From Collinsella sp944321445 (GTDB taxonomy: Bacteria > Actinomycetota > Coriobacteriia > Coriobacteriales > Coriobacteriaceae), in NCBI RefSeq assembly GCF_030371825.1, contig NZ_JAUDDM010000001.1: a stretch of DNA of 64,000 nucleotides; one strand, 5' to 3'. Below the pieces are notes generated by a model. The model was given only the letters and a program-made list of their open reading frames with translations. It was not told where the DNA came from and made no database searches. Positions 1 through 8,218 of this stretch are shown here, piece after piece (position 1 is the stretch's first letter; each line of letters opens with the position of its first letter). The position numbers and the translations under genes are program-made.

Positions 1-27
1 CGGATGGGTGTACAGGTCTCCCGTAGT

Positions 28-157
28 ATTGTGAGCACTTTCGGCCAATCGTCTTCTGCTCTGTGCGCTTTCGACCAATGCTTTCTTGGGATTCCCGTGA
101 TCTTGTTGGCCAAAACCGCTCACAACGGAGCTTGATTGGCCCAAAGCGCTCACAACG
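28..157. repeat. Mirrored four-copy repeat
   Basis: Four related units of about 20 nt lie in a mirrored arrangement. Two copies at about 31-50 and 64-82 read GTGAGCACTTTCGGCCAAT-like. Two copies at 105-127 and 135-157 are the reverse complement (TTGGCCAAAACCGCTCACAA-like) and differ from each other at about three positions. Unit spacing is about 30-33 nt on both sides, so the block is an overall palindrome with doubled arms. I see no coding potential. It could be a mobile palindromic repeat or a set of operator sites for the exporter operon downstream. Confidence 0.6.
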
Positions 158-189
158 AATGCGGGGCAAAGTAGGCTGTCCGCTTCATC

Positions 190-288
190 CCAAACCTGTC
201 CCCAGGGAAGCCAAAGTGGCGCGCGACACCCCCGTCCCCGGAGAGGACAACATGTCCCCTGGCACCCCCGTCCCCAATGGGGACAGGA
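190..288. repeat. REP-like GGGGACAGG palindromic repeats
   Basis: Short GC-rich words built on CCTGTCCCC / GGGGACAGG recur at about 194-204, 226-240, 252-259 and 264-286. The last contains a hairpin, GTCCCC-aat-GGGGAC (270-284). Such clusters resemble REP sequences mobilised by REP-associated tyrosine transposases in other bacteria; that link is inferred from pattern alone. No transposase is present in the window. Together with the mirrored repeat this accounts for the non-coding first 411 bases. Confidence 0.5.
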
Positions 289-411
289 AAGATTAGGTGC
301 CTAAGTTGTTGGGTTACTGTGAATGTGGGCTCCCTTGCTATATTTGGCAGTTTTGCGGGAAGAATTGAAGCCGTTGTGTCCATCTCGAGTATGTGGAAGG
401 GAAGTGGTCTG

Positions 412-2718
412 GTGAAGATATTCAGCTTCCTGAAACACCACAAGCTGAGTTTCCTCATCGCCTTGGTTCTGCTGTTTGCTCAAGCGAATTTAGAGCTCAC
501 CTTACCGGGCATCATGAGCGATATCGTCGACGTCGGCATCAGTCAGGGCGGTATCGCGAGCGCGGTTCCCGACAAGATCTCTCAAGACGACCTCGCGGAT
601 GTCGAGCTCTTTTTGAGCGATTCCGAGGCCAAGCAGGTCGAGTCCCTCTTCAGTGAACCCAATTCCGAGGGCGTGCGCATCTTTACCGGCAATGAACGCG
701 AGCGGTCGGATATCCAAGGCTTCATGGCGGAAGCAGAGACCCTTGTGTATCAGCTCAATCAAGGTATCTCTGTTGAGGAATGGACAAAAGGCGAAAGCCC
801 TGAGGTGGCACAAGCCATCCAATCGCAGATGGGGGACACCCTCTACCTTGATGATCTCGTCCGCCTGTCCGAGGCGTACGCAACGGCCGAGGCCGGCTCT
901 CCGGTGACACTTGGACCCGGCAGCCTCGTCGACCTTCGCCACCAGCTGATCGATAAGCTGGGCGATGCGGACAGCTCCCTGGTCGAATCGCGGGCCGTTG
1001 AGTTTGTTCGCAGTGCCTACCAGGATGTGGGCATGGACCTCAATGCCGTTCAGACGAACTACCTTATCAGTCAAGGTGCGGTCATGCTCGGCATCGCGCT
1101 CGCATCAGCCGCCTGCGCGATCCTTGCCGCATTCAACGCGAGTCGCACCTCGGCGGCCATCGGCCGTGAGGTCCGCCATGAGCTCTACGAGCGGGTGCTC
1201 GATTACTCGCCGGCAGAGATGAACAAGTTCTCCGCCGCGTCGCTCATCACGCGTGCCACCAACGACATCCAGCAGATCCAGATGATCACGGTGATGTGCT
1301 TGCGCATCGTGCTGTTCGCCCCGTGCATGGGGCTGGGCGCCGTGGTGCGCGTACTCACGACTCCTACCGGCATGGAGTGGATCCTCGTGGTGGCAATTGT
1401 AACCATCGCGATCGCCATCGGCGTGCTCATGGGCGTCACGCTGCCGAAGTTCAAGATCATGCAGTCGCTCGTCGACCGCAACAACCTCATTGCGCGCGAG
1501 ATCCTCACCGGCATCATGCCCATCCGCGCGTTCGGCCGCCAGGCGCACGAGGAGCAGCGCTACGACGATGCCAACCGCGAGCTCACGCGTACCTATATAT
1601 TTACTAACCGCTGCATGACGCTGCTCATGCCGGTGATGATGATCGTCATGAATGCGACCACCGTCGCGATCGTATGGTTCGGCGCTCAGGGCGTCGACAC
1701 CGGCAGCCTGCAGGTCGGCACGCTCATGGCCTACATCAACTACGTGATGCAGGTCATCATGAGCTTCATGATCCTCACCATGATCTCGGTCATGCTGCCG
1801 CGCGCCGGCGTTGCGGCCGAGCGCGTGCTCGAGGTGCTCGCCACGCACACGTCCATTCACGACCCGTCTCCTGCCGATCGCGTTACACGCGAACGGGCGG
1901 AGGGCTGGCGCGGCGTCGTCTCCTTCGATGACGTCACGTTCGCCTATCCCGATGCGGACATGCCGACGCTCGAGCATATCAGCTTCACGGCGGCACCGGG
2001 AAAGACCACGGCCATCATCGGATCGACCGGTTGCGGCAAGTCGACGCTCGTGCAGCTCATCCCGCGTCTCTACGACGTGACGGAGGGTGCCGTCACGCTC
2101 GATGGCGTCGACATCAGAAATATCGACCTTGCCGAGCTGCGCCGCACGATCGGCTATGTGCCGCAAAAGCGCATGCTCTTCTCCGGCACCATCGAGAGCA
2201 ACATCAAGTACGGCGACGACTCGATGAGCGACGAGGAGATGGTGCGCGCAGCGTCGATCGCGCAGGCGACGGAGATCATCGAAGCGAGGCCCGACGGCTA
2301 TCAAAGCGCGATCAGTCAGGGTGGCTCGAACGTTTCCGGCGGCCAGAACCAGCGCTTGTGCATCGCCCGTGCGCTTGCTATCCGCCCGAAGGTGCTCGTG
2401 TTCGACGATTCGTTCTCGGCGCTTGACTACAAGACCGATTCCGTGCTGCGCGCCGAGCTTGAGCGCCAGTGCTCCGATGCGGCCGTGATCATCGTGGCGC
2501 AGCGCATCGCCACCATCATGCACGCCGACGAGATCCTGGTGCTCGATGACGGGCGCATCGTCGGCCGCGGAACGCATGAGGAGCTGTTGCGGACGTGCCC
2601 GGAATACCTGGAGATCGCAAAGAGCCAGCTGTCTTCCGCAGAGCTCGGTTTGGAGGAATCGTCGCAGGTTCAAGGTGCCGCGGCAAACGGTCAGGTTCAG
2701 GAAGGAGGTGAGCGCTGA
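412..2718 (+). CDS. ABC exporter half-transporter (permease-ATPase), degenerate-site subunit
   Basis: First half of a heterodimeric ABC exporter: an N-terminal six-helix membrane domain followed by a nucleotide-binding domain, 768 aa. Walker A GSTGCGKST lies near residue 536, the signature VSGGQ near 641 and Walker B VLVFDD near 661. The usual catalytic Glu after Walker B is Asp, and the H-loop His is replaced by Gln (VAQRIA near 697), so this NBD is catalytically degenerate, as is common in heterodimers. An unusually long hydrophilic segment of about 180 residues separates TM1 (about 10-30) from TM2 (about 218-240) and should be extracytoplasmic. GTG 412 is preferred because GGAAGGG sits 10 nt upstream; ATG 391 in the same frame lacks a Shine-Dalgarno. 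The stop overlaps the next start. Substrate cannot be told. Confidence 0.9.
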   Translation: MKIFSFLKHHKLSFLIALVLLFAQANLELTLPGIMSDIVDVGISQGGIASAVPDKISQDDLADVELFLSDSEAKQVESLFSEPNSEGVRIFTGNERERSDIQGFMAEAETLVYQLNQGISVEEWTKGESPEVAQAIQSQMGDTLYLDDLVRLSEAYATAEAGSPVTLGPGSLVDLRHQLIDKLGDADSSLVESRAVEFVRSAYQDVGMDLNAVQTNYLISQGAVMLGIALASAACAILAAFNASRTSAAIGREVRHELYERVLDYSPAEMNKFSAASLITRATNDIQQIQMITVMCLRIVLFAPCMGLGAVVRVLTTPTGMEWILVVAIVTIAIAIGVLMGVTLPKFKIMQSLVDRNNLIAREILTGIMPIRAFGRQAHEEQRYDDANRELTRTYIFTNRCMTLLMPVMMIVMNATTVAIVWFGAQGVDTGSLQVGTLMAYINYVMQVIMSFMILTMISVMLPRAGVAAERVLEVLATHTSIHDPSPADRVTRERAEGWRGVVSFDDVTFAYPDADMPTLEHISFTAAPGKTTAIIGSTGCGKSTLVQLIPRLYDVTEGAVTLDGVDIRNIDLAELRRTIGYVPQKRMLFSGTIESNIKYGDDSMSDEEMVRAASIAQATEIIEARPDGYQSAISQGGSNVSGGQNQRLCIARALAIRPKVLVFDDSFSALDYKTDSVLRAELERQCSDAAVIIVAQRIATIMHADEILVLDDGRIVGRGTHEELLRTCPEYLEIAKSQLSSAELGLEESSQVQGAAANGQVQEGGER

Positions 2719-4538
2719 TGCCCGGACATGGTGGTCGTCGCGGTCCCGCGTCTGAACGCGCCCGCGATTTCAAGGGAACGATCAAGCATCTGGCCGCGTA
2801 TCTCGCCCACGAGCGCATCCCGGTCGTCATCGCGCTCATCTGCGCGATCGCTTCGGTGGTGTTCAACGTTGTGGGTCCGCGCATCCTCGGCCAGGCGACA
2901 ACGAAGCTCTTCGAAGGCATCTCTGCGAAGATCCTGGGTACGGGGTCCATCGATTTCACCGGGATCGGATATATCTTGGCGGGGCTCATGTGCCTGTACG
3001 CGACGTCTGCCGCGTTCAACTTCTGCCAGGGCTGGCTCATGACGGGCGTGACGCAGCGCGTGTGCTACCGCATGCGCCGCGAGATCGTCGAGAAGATCGA
3101 TCGCATGCCGCTCGCGTATTTCGAGCGCAACGCGGTGGGTGACGTGCTCAGCCGCATCACCAACGATGTCGATACGGTCGGCCAATCGCTCAACCAGTGC
3201 GTGACCCAGCTCATCACGTCCATCACCCAGATCATCGGCGTGACGGTCATGATGCTGTCGGTGTCGGCGGCGCTGGCGGGGATCACCTTCCTCACCATCC
3301 CAGTGTCGCTTGTGCTCATCGTGATTGTGGTTCGTTCCTCGCAGCGCTACTTCCGCCAGCAGCAGATGCTGCTCGGCCGCGTCGACGGCGTCATCGAGGA
3401 GAGCTTCTCGGGTCAAAACGTCATCAAGGTGTTCAACCGCGAGCAGCGCGCCGTCGCCGATTTCGACGTCGACAACGACCGTCTGTACCAGGCCGGCTGG
3501 CGCTCGCAGTTTTTGAGCGGCCTCATGCAGCCCATCATGAACTTCGTTGCGAACCTCGCGTACGTGGCCGTGGTGTCCTTCGGTGCGTTCTTGGCCGTGG
3601 CAGGCGCCATCACCGTGGGCGACATCCAGGCGTTCATGCAGTACGTGCGCAACTTCACGCAGCCCATCACGCAGCTCACCCAGGTGTCGAACATGGTCCA
3701 GATGCTCTCCGCCGCCGCCGAGCGCGTGTTCGAGTTCCTGGATGAGCCCGAGGAGAGCCCGGATGCGCAGACGCCGGAGCTGCCCGCGCGTGCAGGCGGA
3801 TCGGTGGAGTTCGACCACGTGAAGTTCGGCTACGTGCCCAATAAGACCATCATCCATGACTTCACCTGCGATATCGAGCCCGGCCAGACGGTGGCCATCG
3901 TAGGCCCCACGGGTGCGGGCAAGACGACCCTCATGAAGCTGCTCATGCGCTTCTATGACGTGAACGCGGGCGCTATCCGCGTGGACGGTGTGGATGTGCG
4001 CGACTATGCTCGCGATGACCTGCGCGCGAACTTTGCCATGGTGCTGCAGGACACGTGGCTCTTCAAGGGCTCCATTTTGGAGAACATCCGCTACGGCCGC
4101 GCCGACGCCTCTGACGACGAGGTTCATGCTGCTGCTCGCGCGGCGCTCGCGGACCACTTCATCCGCACGCTGCCCGGAGGTTACGACTTCGAGCTTAACG
4201 AGGACGCCTCCAACGTGAGCCAGGGTCAAAAGCAGCTGCTCACCATCGCGCGCGCTTTCATTGCCGACCGACCGATCCTCATTTTGGATGAGGCGACGTC
4301 GAATGTGGACACGCGCACCGAGGAACGCATTCAGCGCGCCATGGACGCCCTCATGCAGGGCCGCACGAGCTTCGTCATCGCGCACCGCCTGTCAACGATC
4401 CGCAACGCCGACAAGATCCTGGTGCTCCGCGACGGCGACATCGTGGAATCCGGTACCCATGAGGAACTGCTTGCGAAAAACGGTTTCTACGCCGAGCTCT
4501 ATAATTCCCAGTTCGAAGACGGTGGGGAAGAGGAGTAG
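2718..4538 (+). CDS. ABC exporter half-transporter (permease-ATPase), catalytic subunit
   Basis: Partner of the preceding gene, with a one-base TGATG stop/start overlap. It is 606 aa: about 330 residues of six-helix export domain, then an NBD with Walker A GPTGAGKTT (about 395), signature NVSQGQKQ (about 500), Walker B ILILDEATSNVD (about 520) and H-loop IAHRLS (about 554). Here the catalytic Glu and His are intact while the signature is altered (SQGQ). The dimer should therefore have one canonical and one degenerate ATP site, as in the BmrCD and TM287/288 families. Likely exports a lipid, drug or peptide; no neighbouring gene identifies the cargo. A hairpin follows the gene. Confidence 0.92.
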   Translation: MPGHGGRRGPASERARDFKGTIKHLAAYLAHERIPVVIALICAIASVVFNVVGPRILGQATTKLFEGISAKILGTGSIDFTGIGYILAGLMCLYATSAAFNFCQGWLMTGVTQRVCYRMRREIVEKIDRMPLAYFERNAVGDVLSRITNDVDTVGQSLNQCVTQLITSITQIIGVTVMMLSVSAALAGITFLTIPVSLVLIVIVVRSSQRYFRQQQMLLGRVDGVIEESFSGQNVIKVFNREQRAVADFDVDNDRLYQAGWRSQFLSGLMQPIMNFVANLAYVAVVSFGAFLAVAGAITVGDIQAFMQYVRNFTQPITQLTQVSNMVQMLSAAAERVFEFLDEPEESPDAQTPELPARAGGSVEFDHVKFGYVPNKTIIHDFTCDIEPGQTVAIVGPTGAGKTTLMKLLMRFYDVNAGAIRVDGVDVRDYARDDLRANFAMVLQDTWLFKGSILENIRYGRADASDDEVHAAARAALADHFIRTLPGGYDFELNEDASNVSQGQKQLLTIARAFIADRPILILDEATSNVDTRTEERIQRAMDALMQGRTSFVIAHRLSTIRNADKILVLRDGDIVESGTHEELLAKNGFYAELYNSQFEDGGEEE

Positions 4539-4597
4539 GTTGAGCGGCAGCCAATGAGCAGCCGCTTTGCCGGCTAAATTTATATATGAGTAAACGG

Positions 4598-4627
4598 GGC
4601 GGGCAGATCCAAGAAGGTCTGCCCGCC
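4598..4627 (+). terminator. GC-rich hairpin after exporter operon
   Basis: Inverted repeat GGCGGGCAGA...TCTGCCCGCC with a loop of about ten bases, placed 60 nt after the exporter stop. There is no clear T-tract, so it may act as a Rho-dependent or mRNA-stabilising structure rather than a classic intrinsic terminator. Confidence 0.5.
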
Positions 4628-4783
4628 TCACGTACCGTGTCGTGCCGAAAAACAGTGAAGCGTCCCATGTAAACGTTTCTAATTTCGAGTACTTGGGTAT
4701 GAATTTCGCATACAATGGTTCCACGAGCTTTATCGCAGGAAAAACTTTAGTGCGGTAATGTATACGACTGAAAGGACCCGTTC

Positions 4784-5782
4784 ATGTCCAAGCAGATGTT
4801 CAATCAGCCCATGCTCAATCGCCGCCAGGCGCTCATCGGTCTCGGCGCTGCCGGTGTCGCGGCGTTCGGTCTTGCCGGATGCAGCGATGTCGAGGCTCCC
4901 GCACCCGAGGGTTCCGATTCCGCGACGGATGCGGCTGAAGAGGAGGCCGAGGAGCGCCAGCTCGACGCCGAGGCCTATGACGCCCTGATCGCTGCCGGCG
5001 CCGTTGCCGACGATGCCGCCATCGCTGCGAGCGAGTGGGCGACCAAGATCAAGGATGCCGGCAAGATGCGCGTGGGCGGCGTGCAGACCTCCATGCTCTT
5101 CTGCCTCATGAACGAGAAGGACAACAAGGTGCGCGGTTTCGATGCCGGCCTGTTCCAGCTGCTCACGCGCTATATCCTGGGCGATGAGAACGCCTATGAG
5201 CTCACGCAGGTCACCTCCGATACCCGTGAGTCCGTGCTCACTAACGACCAGGTCGATGCGGTGTTCGCCACCTACTCCATCACCGATGAGCGCAAGGAGA
5301 TCATCTCGTTTGCCGGTCCGTACTACACGACCCAGCAGGGCATCCTCGTGAAGGCCGACAACGCCGACATCAACGGTGTCGACGACCTTGCCGGCAAGAA
5401 CGTGGCCGCGCAGTCCGGCTCCACCGGCCCGTCGGTGCTCGAGGAGTACGCTCCCGAGGCGACCATTCAGGAGTTCTCTACCGACGAGGAGGCCCGCTCC
5501 GCGCTCGAGCAGGGTCGCGTCGACGCCTACGTCATCGATCAGACCGTGCTCATGAGCGATATGGTCAAGCGCCCGGGTGCGTACAAGCTCGCCGGTGAGG
5601 CCTTTGGCCCGGTCGATTCCTACGGCATCGGCCTTCCGCTCGATTCTGATGGCGTCGCCTTCGTCAACGATTTCCTGACCAAGATCGAAGAGGACGGCAC
5701 CTGGTCTGACCTCTGGCAGGTCTGCATCGGCGATCGTGCCGACATCGATGCTGCTCCCGAGCCCCCGGCGATCGGCGCGTAA
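4784..5782 (+). CDS. Polar amino acid ABC transporter, substrate-binding lipoprotein
   Basis: Family 3 extracellular solute-binding protein of 332 aa that would capture a polar amino acid (glutamate/glutamine type) and deliver it to the permeases encoded next. The N-terminus has a twin-arginine-like NRRQAL, a hydrophobic stretch and lipobox LAGC with Cys33 as lipidation site. An acidic linker (about 35-60) precedes two alpha/beta lobes, with the usual core around RVGG, GFDAGL and TDERKEIISFAGPYY. GAAAGGACC lies about 8 nt before the ATG. It heads an operon of four transporter genes plus a hydrolase; a hairpin separates it from the permease, which would fit its need for higher expression. Exact ligand is not readable. 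Confidence 0.9.
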   Translation: MSKQMFNQPMLNRRQALIGLGAAGVAAFGLAGCSDVEAPAPEGSDSATDAAEEEAEERQLDAEAYDALIAAGAVADDAAIAASEWATKIKDAGKMRVGGVQTSMLFCLMNEKDNKVRGFDAGLFQLLTRYILGDENAYELTQVTSDTRESVLTNDQVDAVFATYSITDERKEIISFAGPYYTTQQGILVKADNADINGVDDLAGKNVAAQSGSTGPSVLEEYAPEATIQEFSTDEEARSALEQGRVDAYVIDQTVLMSDMVKRPGAYKLAGEAFGPVDSYGIGLPLDSDGVAFVNDFLTKIEEDGTWSDLWQVCIGDRADIDAAPEPPAIGA

Positions 5783-5854
5783 GGTTGCCTCTTCGGGTTT
5801 GTGCTCCATGTCTGTGGACGCGCGACCCATCGTATTGAATGATTGCTCGATGTG

Positions 5855-5886
5855 CACGGGGCCTGCGTATCAAACCGGGCCCCGTG
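5855..5886 (+). promoter_or_regulatory. Intercistronic hairpin between binding protein and permease
   Basis: Stem CACGGGGCC / GGCCCCGTG with a 14-nt loop, ending 6 nt before the AGGAGG of the first permease. No T-tract. Position suggests partial attenuation or 3'-end protection that lets the binding protein mRNA exceed permease mRNA, a common design in ABC importers. Confidence 0.5.
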
Positions 5887-5902
5887 GTGTATAGGAGGCC
5901 GG

Positions 5903-6562
5903 ATGGGACTGTCCGAGCTGCTTTCCACCTACGGTCAGGACTACTTGACCGCATTGCTCACCACGTGGTGGATGACCGCCGTCGCCTTCGCGTTCGTGAT
6001 GGTGCTTTCCATCGCCGTCACGGTGATGCGCGTCTCTCCGCTGCGCCCGCTTCGCCTGGTGGGCGATTTCTATGTGCAGGTGTTTCGCAACATTCCCGGT
6101 GTGGCCCTGCTCATCATCATCGTGTACGCCCTGCCCAACCTGCGCGTGGTGCTCGATTACTCCACGTGCGTGATCGTAACCGTCATCCTTATGGGATCGG
6201 CGTTCGGGTCCGAGAACTTCATGAGCGGCATCAACACCATCGGCGTAGGCCAGATTGAGGCGGCGCGTTCGCTGGGGCTCACCTTCACGCAGATCATATG
6301 GAAGATTGTTATCCCGCAGGCGCTTCGCTCAGCAGTGCTTCCCATGACGAACCTGCTGATTGCGGTCATGCTTTCCACCTCGTTGGGCTCGCAGGTTCCC
6401 ATGAGCCCCGATGAGCTGACGGGTGTCGTGTCGTTCATCAATACCCGTTCGACCGGCGGCATCCTTGCCTTTTTGATTGCGGCCCTCGGATACGTGGGGA
6501 CGGCCGCGGTGATCGGCTTTGTCGGTAACCGCTTGGACAAGAAGGTGAGGATCCTGCGATGA
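5903..6562 (+). CDS. Polar amino acid ABC transporter permease (first)
   Basis: Inner-membrane permease of the HisM/GlnP family, 219 aa, with about five hydrophobic helices and the EAA loop EAARSLGLTFTQIIWKIVIP near residues 120-140, which docks the ATPase. ATG 5903 is chosen because AGGAGG lies just upstream (5893-5898). The frame stays open upstream, but without a Shine-Dalgarno. The last bases overlap the start of the second permease, so the two are probably translationally coupled and form a heterodimeric channel, as in GluC/GluD. Confidence 0.9.
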   Translation: MGLSELLSTYGQDYLTALLTTWWMTAVAFAFVMVLSIAVTVMRVSPLRPLRLVGDFYVQVFRNIPGVALLIIIVYALPNLRVVLDYSTCVIVTVILMGSAFGSENFMSGINTIGVGQIEAARSLGLTFTQIIWKIVIPQALRSAVLPMTNLLIAVMLSTSLGSQVPMSPDELTGVVSFINTRSTGGILAFLIAALGYVGTAAVIGFVGNRLDKKVRILR

Positions 6563-7389
6563 GCAACCATGCGAAACCGCCGAGCATCCGCGACGCCCTC
6601 TATGAGCAGCCCGGTCCGCGCACTCGCCGCCGCGTGGCCATCGGCACCGCCGTCACCGCGGTGCTCGCCCTCATCGGCATCGGCCTTATTGTTCGGCAAT
6701 TCTATATCACCGGACAGCTGGCTCCGCGTTATTGGACCTTCTTGGCGCAACCGACCACGTGGCGCTATCTACTGCAGGGCTTCCGGGGCACCGTGTCGGT
6801 GGCGCTTACCTCAGGCCTGCTGGCACTTATTTTGGGCCTCTTGCTCATGCTTGGTCGTACGAGTGGAATTAAGCCGTTGTCTGCTGCGTGCCGCGTCATC
6901 ACCGATTTCTTCCGCGGCGTGCCGAGCCTGCTGCTGATCTACTTTTTCTTCCTGGTCGTTCCGCAGTACGGCATCAAGCTTTCGTCCTTCTGGATGATCA
7001 CCTTGCCGGTGACGCTTGCCGCGTCTGGTGTGCTTGCCGAGGTCATGCGCGCCGGCGTGAACGCGGTGCCGCGCGGCCAGGTCGAGGCGGCGATGTCGCT
7101 CGGCATGCGTCCGGCGCGCATCATGTTCAAGATCGTGCTGCCGCAGGCCATCCGCTTCGTCATTCCGTCGCTTATCTCACAGCTCGTCGTCGTGGTCAAG
7201 GACACCACGGTCGCCTACGTGGTGAGCTATCCGGACCTCATGCAAAACGCTCGCGTGCTCATCACCAACTACGATGCGCTTGTGTCTATGTACTTCACGG
7301 TGGCCATCATCTACATCCTGCTGAACTACGCGATCAACAAGCTGTCTGGCTTTGTTGCGGAACGCATGGGCGTCAAGATCATCCGCTAG
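6559..7389 (+). CDS. Polar amino acid ABC transporter permease (second)
   Basis: Second permease subunit, 276 aa, with an N-terminal cytoplasmic extension of about 30 residues, a first helix around 30-50 and the core HisMQ fold after that. The EAA loop EAAMSLGMRPARIMFKIVLP (about 175-195) marks the ATPase contact. It starts inside the preceding gene by ATGA overlap. Resembles GluD-type permeases, which are longer at the N-terminus than their partners. Confidence 0.9.
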   Translation: MSNHAKPPSIRDALYEQPGPRTRRRVAIGTAVTAVLALIGIGLIVRQFYITGQLAPRYWTFLAQPTTWRYLLQGFRGTVSVALTSGLLALILGLLLMLGRTSGIKPLSAACRVITDFFRGVPSLLLIYFFFLVVPQYGIKLSSFWMITLPVTLAASGVLAEVMRAGVNAVPRGQVEAAMSLGMRPARIMFKIVLPQAIRFVIPSLISQLVVVVKDTTVAYVVSYPDLMQNARVLITNYDALVSMYFTVAIIYILLNYAINKLSGFVAERMGVKIIR

Positions 7390-7420
7390 CGTCGAATTCC
7401 TGAGAGGAACGGATACCGCA

Positions 7421-8179
7421 ATGTCTCTGAATCATACGGACGAGATTCCCGTCATCGAGTTGCGCCATGTCGACAAGCATTATGGCGACCTGCACGTGCT
7501 GCGCGATATCAACCTCAAGGTATCGCGCGGCGAGGTGCTCGTGGTCATCGGCCCTTCCGGATCGGGCAAGTCGACCATGTGCCGCACCATCAACCGCCTG
7601 GAAACCATCGATTCGGGCGAGGTGCTCATCGAGGGCAAGCCATTGCCGCAGGAGGGCCGTGAGCTCGCCGCCATGCGCGCGGAGCTCGGTATGGTCTTCC
7701 AGCAGTTCAATCTGTTTGCGCACAAGACCATTCTCGAGAACGTGACGCTCGGACCCATTGACGTGTTGGGCGTGAAGCGCGAGGAGGCGGAAGCGCGCGC
7801 CATGGAGCTGCTCGCGCGCGTGGGCGTGGCCGAGCAAGCGAACAAGGTACCCGCGCAGCTTTCCGGCGGCCAGCAGCAGCGTGTCGCCATCGCCCGTTCG
7901 CTCGCCATGCACCCTAAGGCCATGATGTTCGACGAGCCCACGAGCGCGCTCGACCCCGAGATGATCAACGAGGTGCTCGACGTCATGGTCGAGCTTGCGC
8001 GCGGCGGTATGACCATGGTCGTTGTGACGCACGAAATGAATTTCGCGCGCCGCGTGGCGGACCGCGTCGTGTTCATGGCGGATGGGCAGATCGTCGAAGA
8101 GGGTGCGCCGGACGAGTTCTTCGACCACCCGAAGACGCAGCGTGCGCGCGACTTCCTCGAGTCCATCAAGGGACACTGA
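7421..8179 (+). CDS. Polar amino acid ABC transporter ATPase
   Basis: ATP-binding subunit of 252 aa that powers uptake. Walker A GPSGSGKST is at about residues 44-52, the Q-loop in VFQQFNLF, the signature LSGGQQQR near 147, Walker B MMFDEPTSALD near 167 and the switch His in VVTHEM. Highly typical of the GlnQ/GluA family. ATG 7421 follows GAGAGGAAC; an upstream in-frame extension into the permease gene is not used. About 30 nt separates it from the permease, so same operon. Confidence 0.93.
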   Translation: MSLNHTDEIPVIELRHVDKHYGDLHVLRDINLKVSRGEVLVVIGPSGSGKSTMCRTINRLETIDSGEVLIEGKPLPQEGRELAAMRAELGMVFQQFNLFAHKTILENVTLGPIDVLGVKREEAEARAMELLARVGVAEQANKVPAQLSGGQQQRVAIARSLAMHPKAMMFDEPTSALDPEMINEVLDVMVELARGGMTMVVVTHEMNFARRVADRVVFMADGQIVEEGAPDEFFDHPKTQRARDFLESIKGH

Positions 8180-8218
8180 TCACCCGGTTTGCCTACACGT
8201 GCAGAGGAGTATCGATAT

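Noticed and set aside
28..157. CRISPR-like array from four regularly spaced repeats
   Set aside because: Only four units, in mirrored orientation and imperfect, with no cas genes; true CRISPR repeats are in one orientation and near-identical.
1105..2673. Long antisense open frame (about 520 codons) over the first exporter gene
   Set aside because: High-GC codon bias in the sense gene creates open antisense frames; the translation is Arg/His/Ala-rich and the sense gene has clear motifs.
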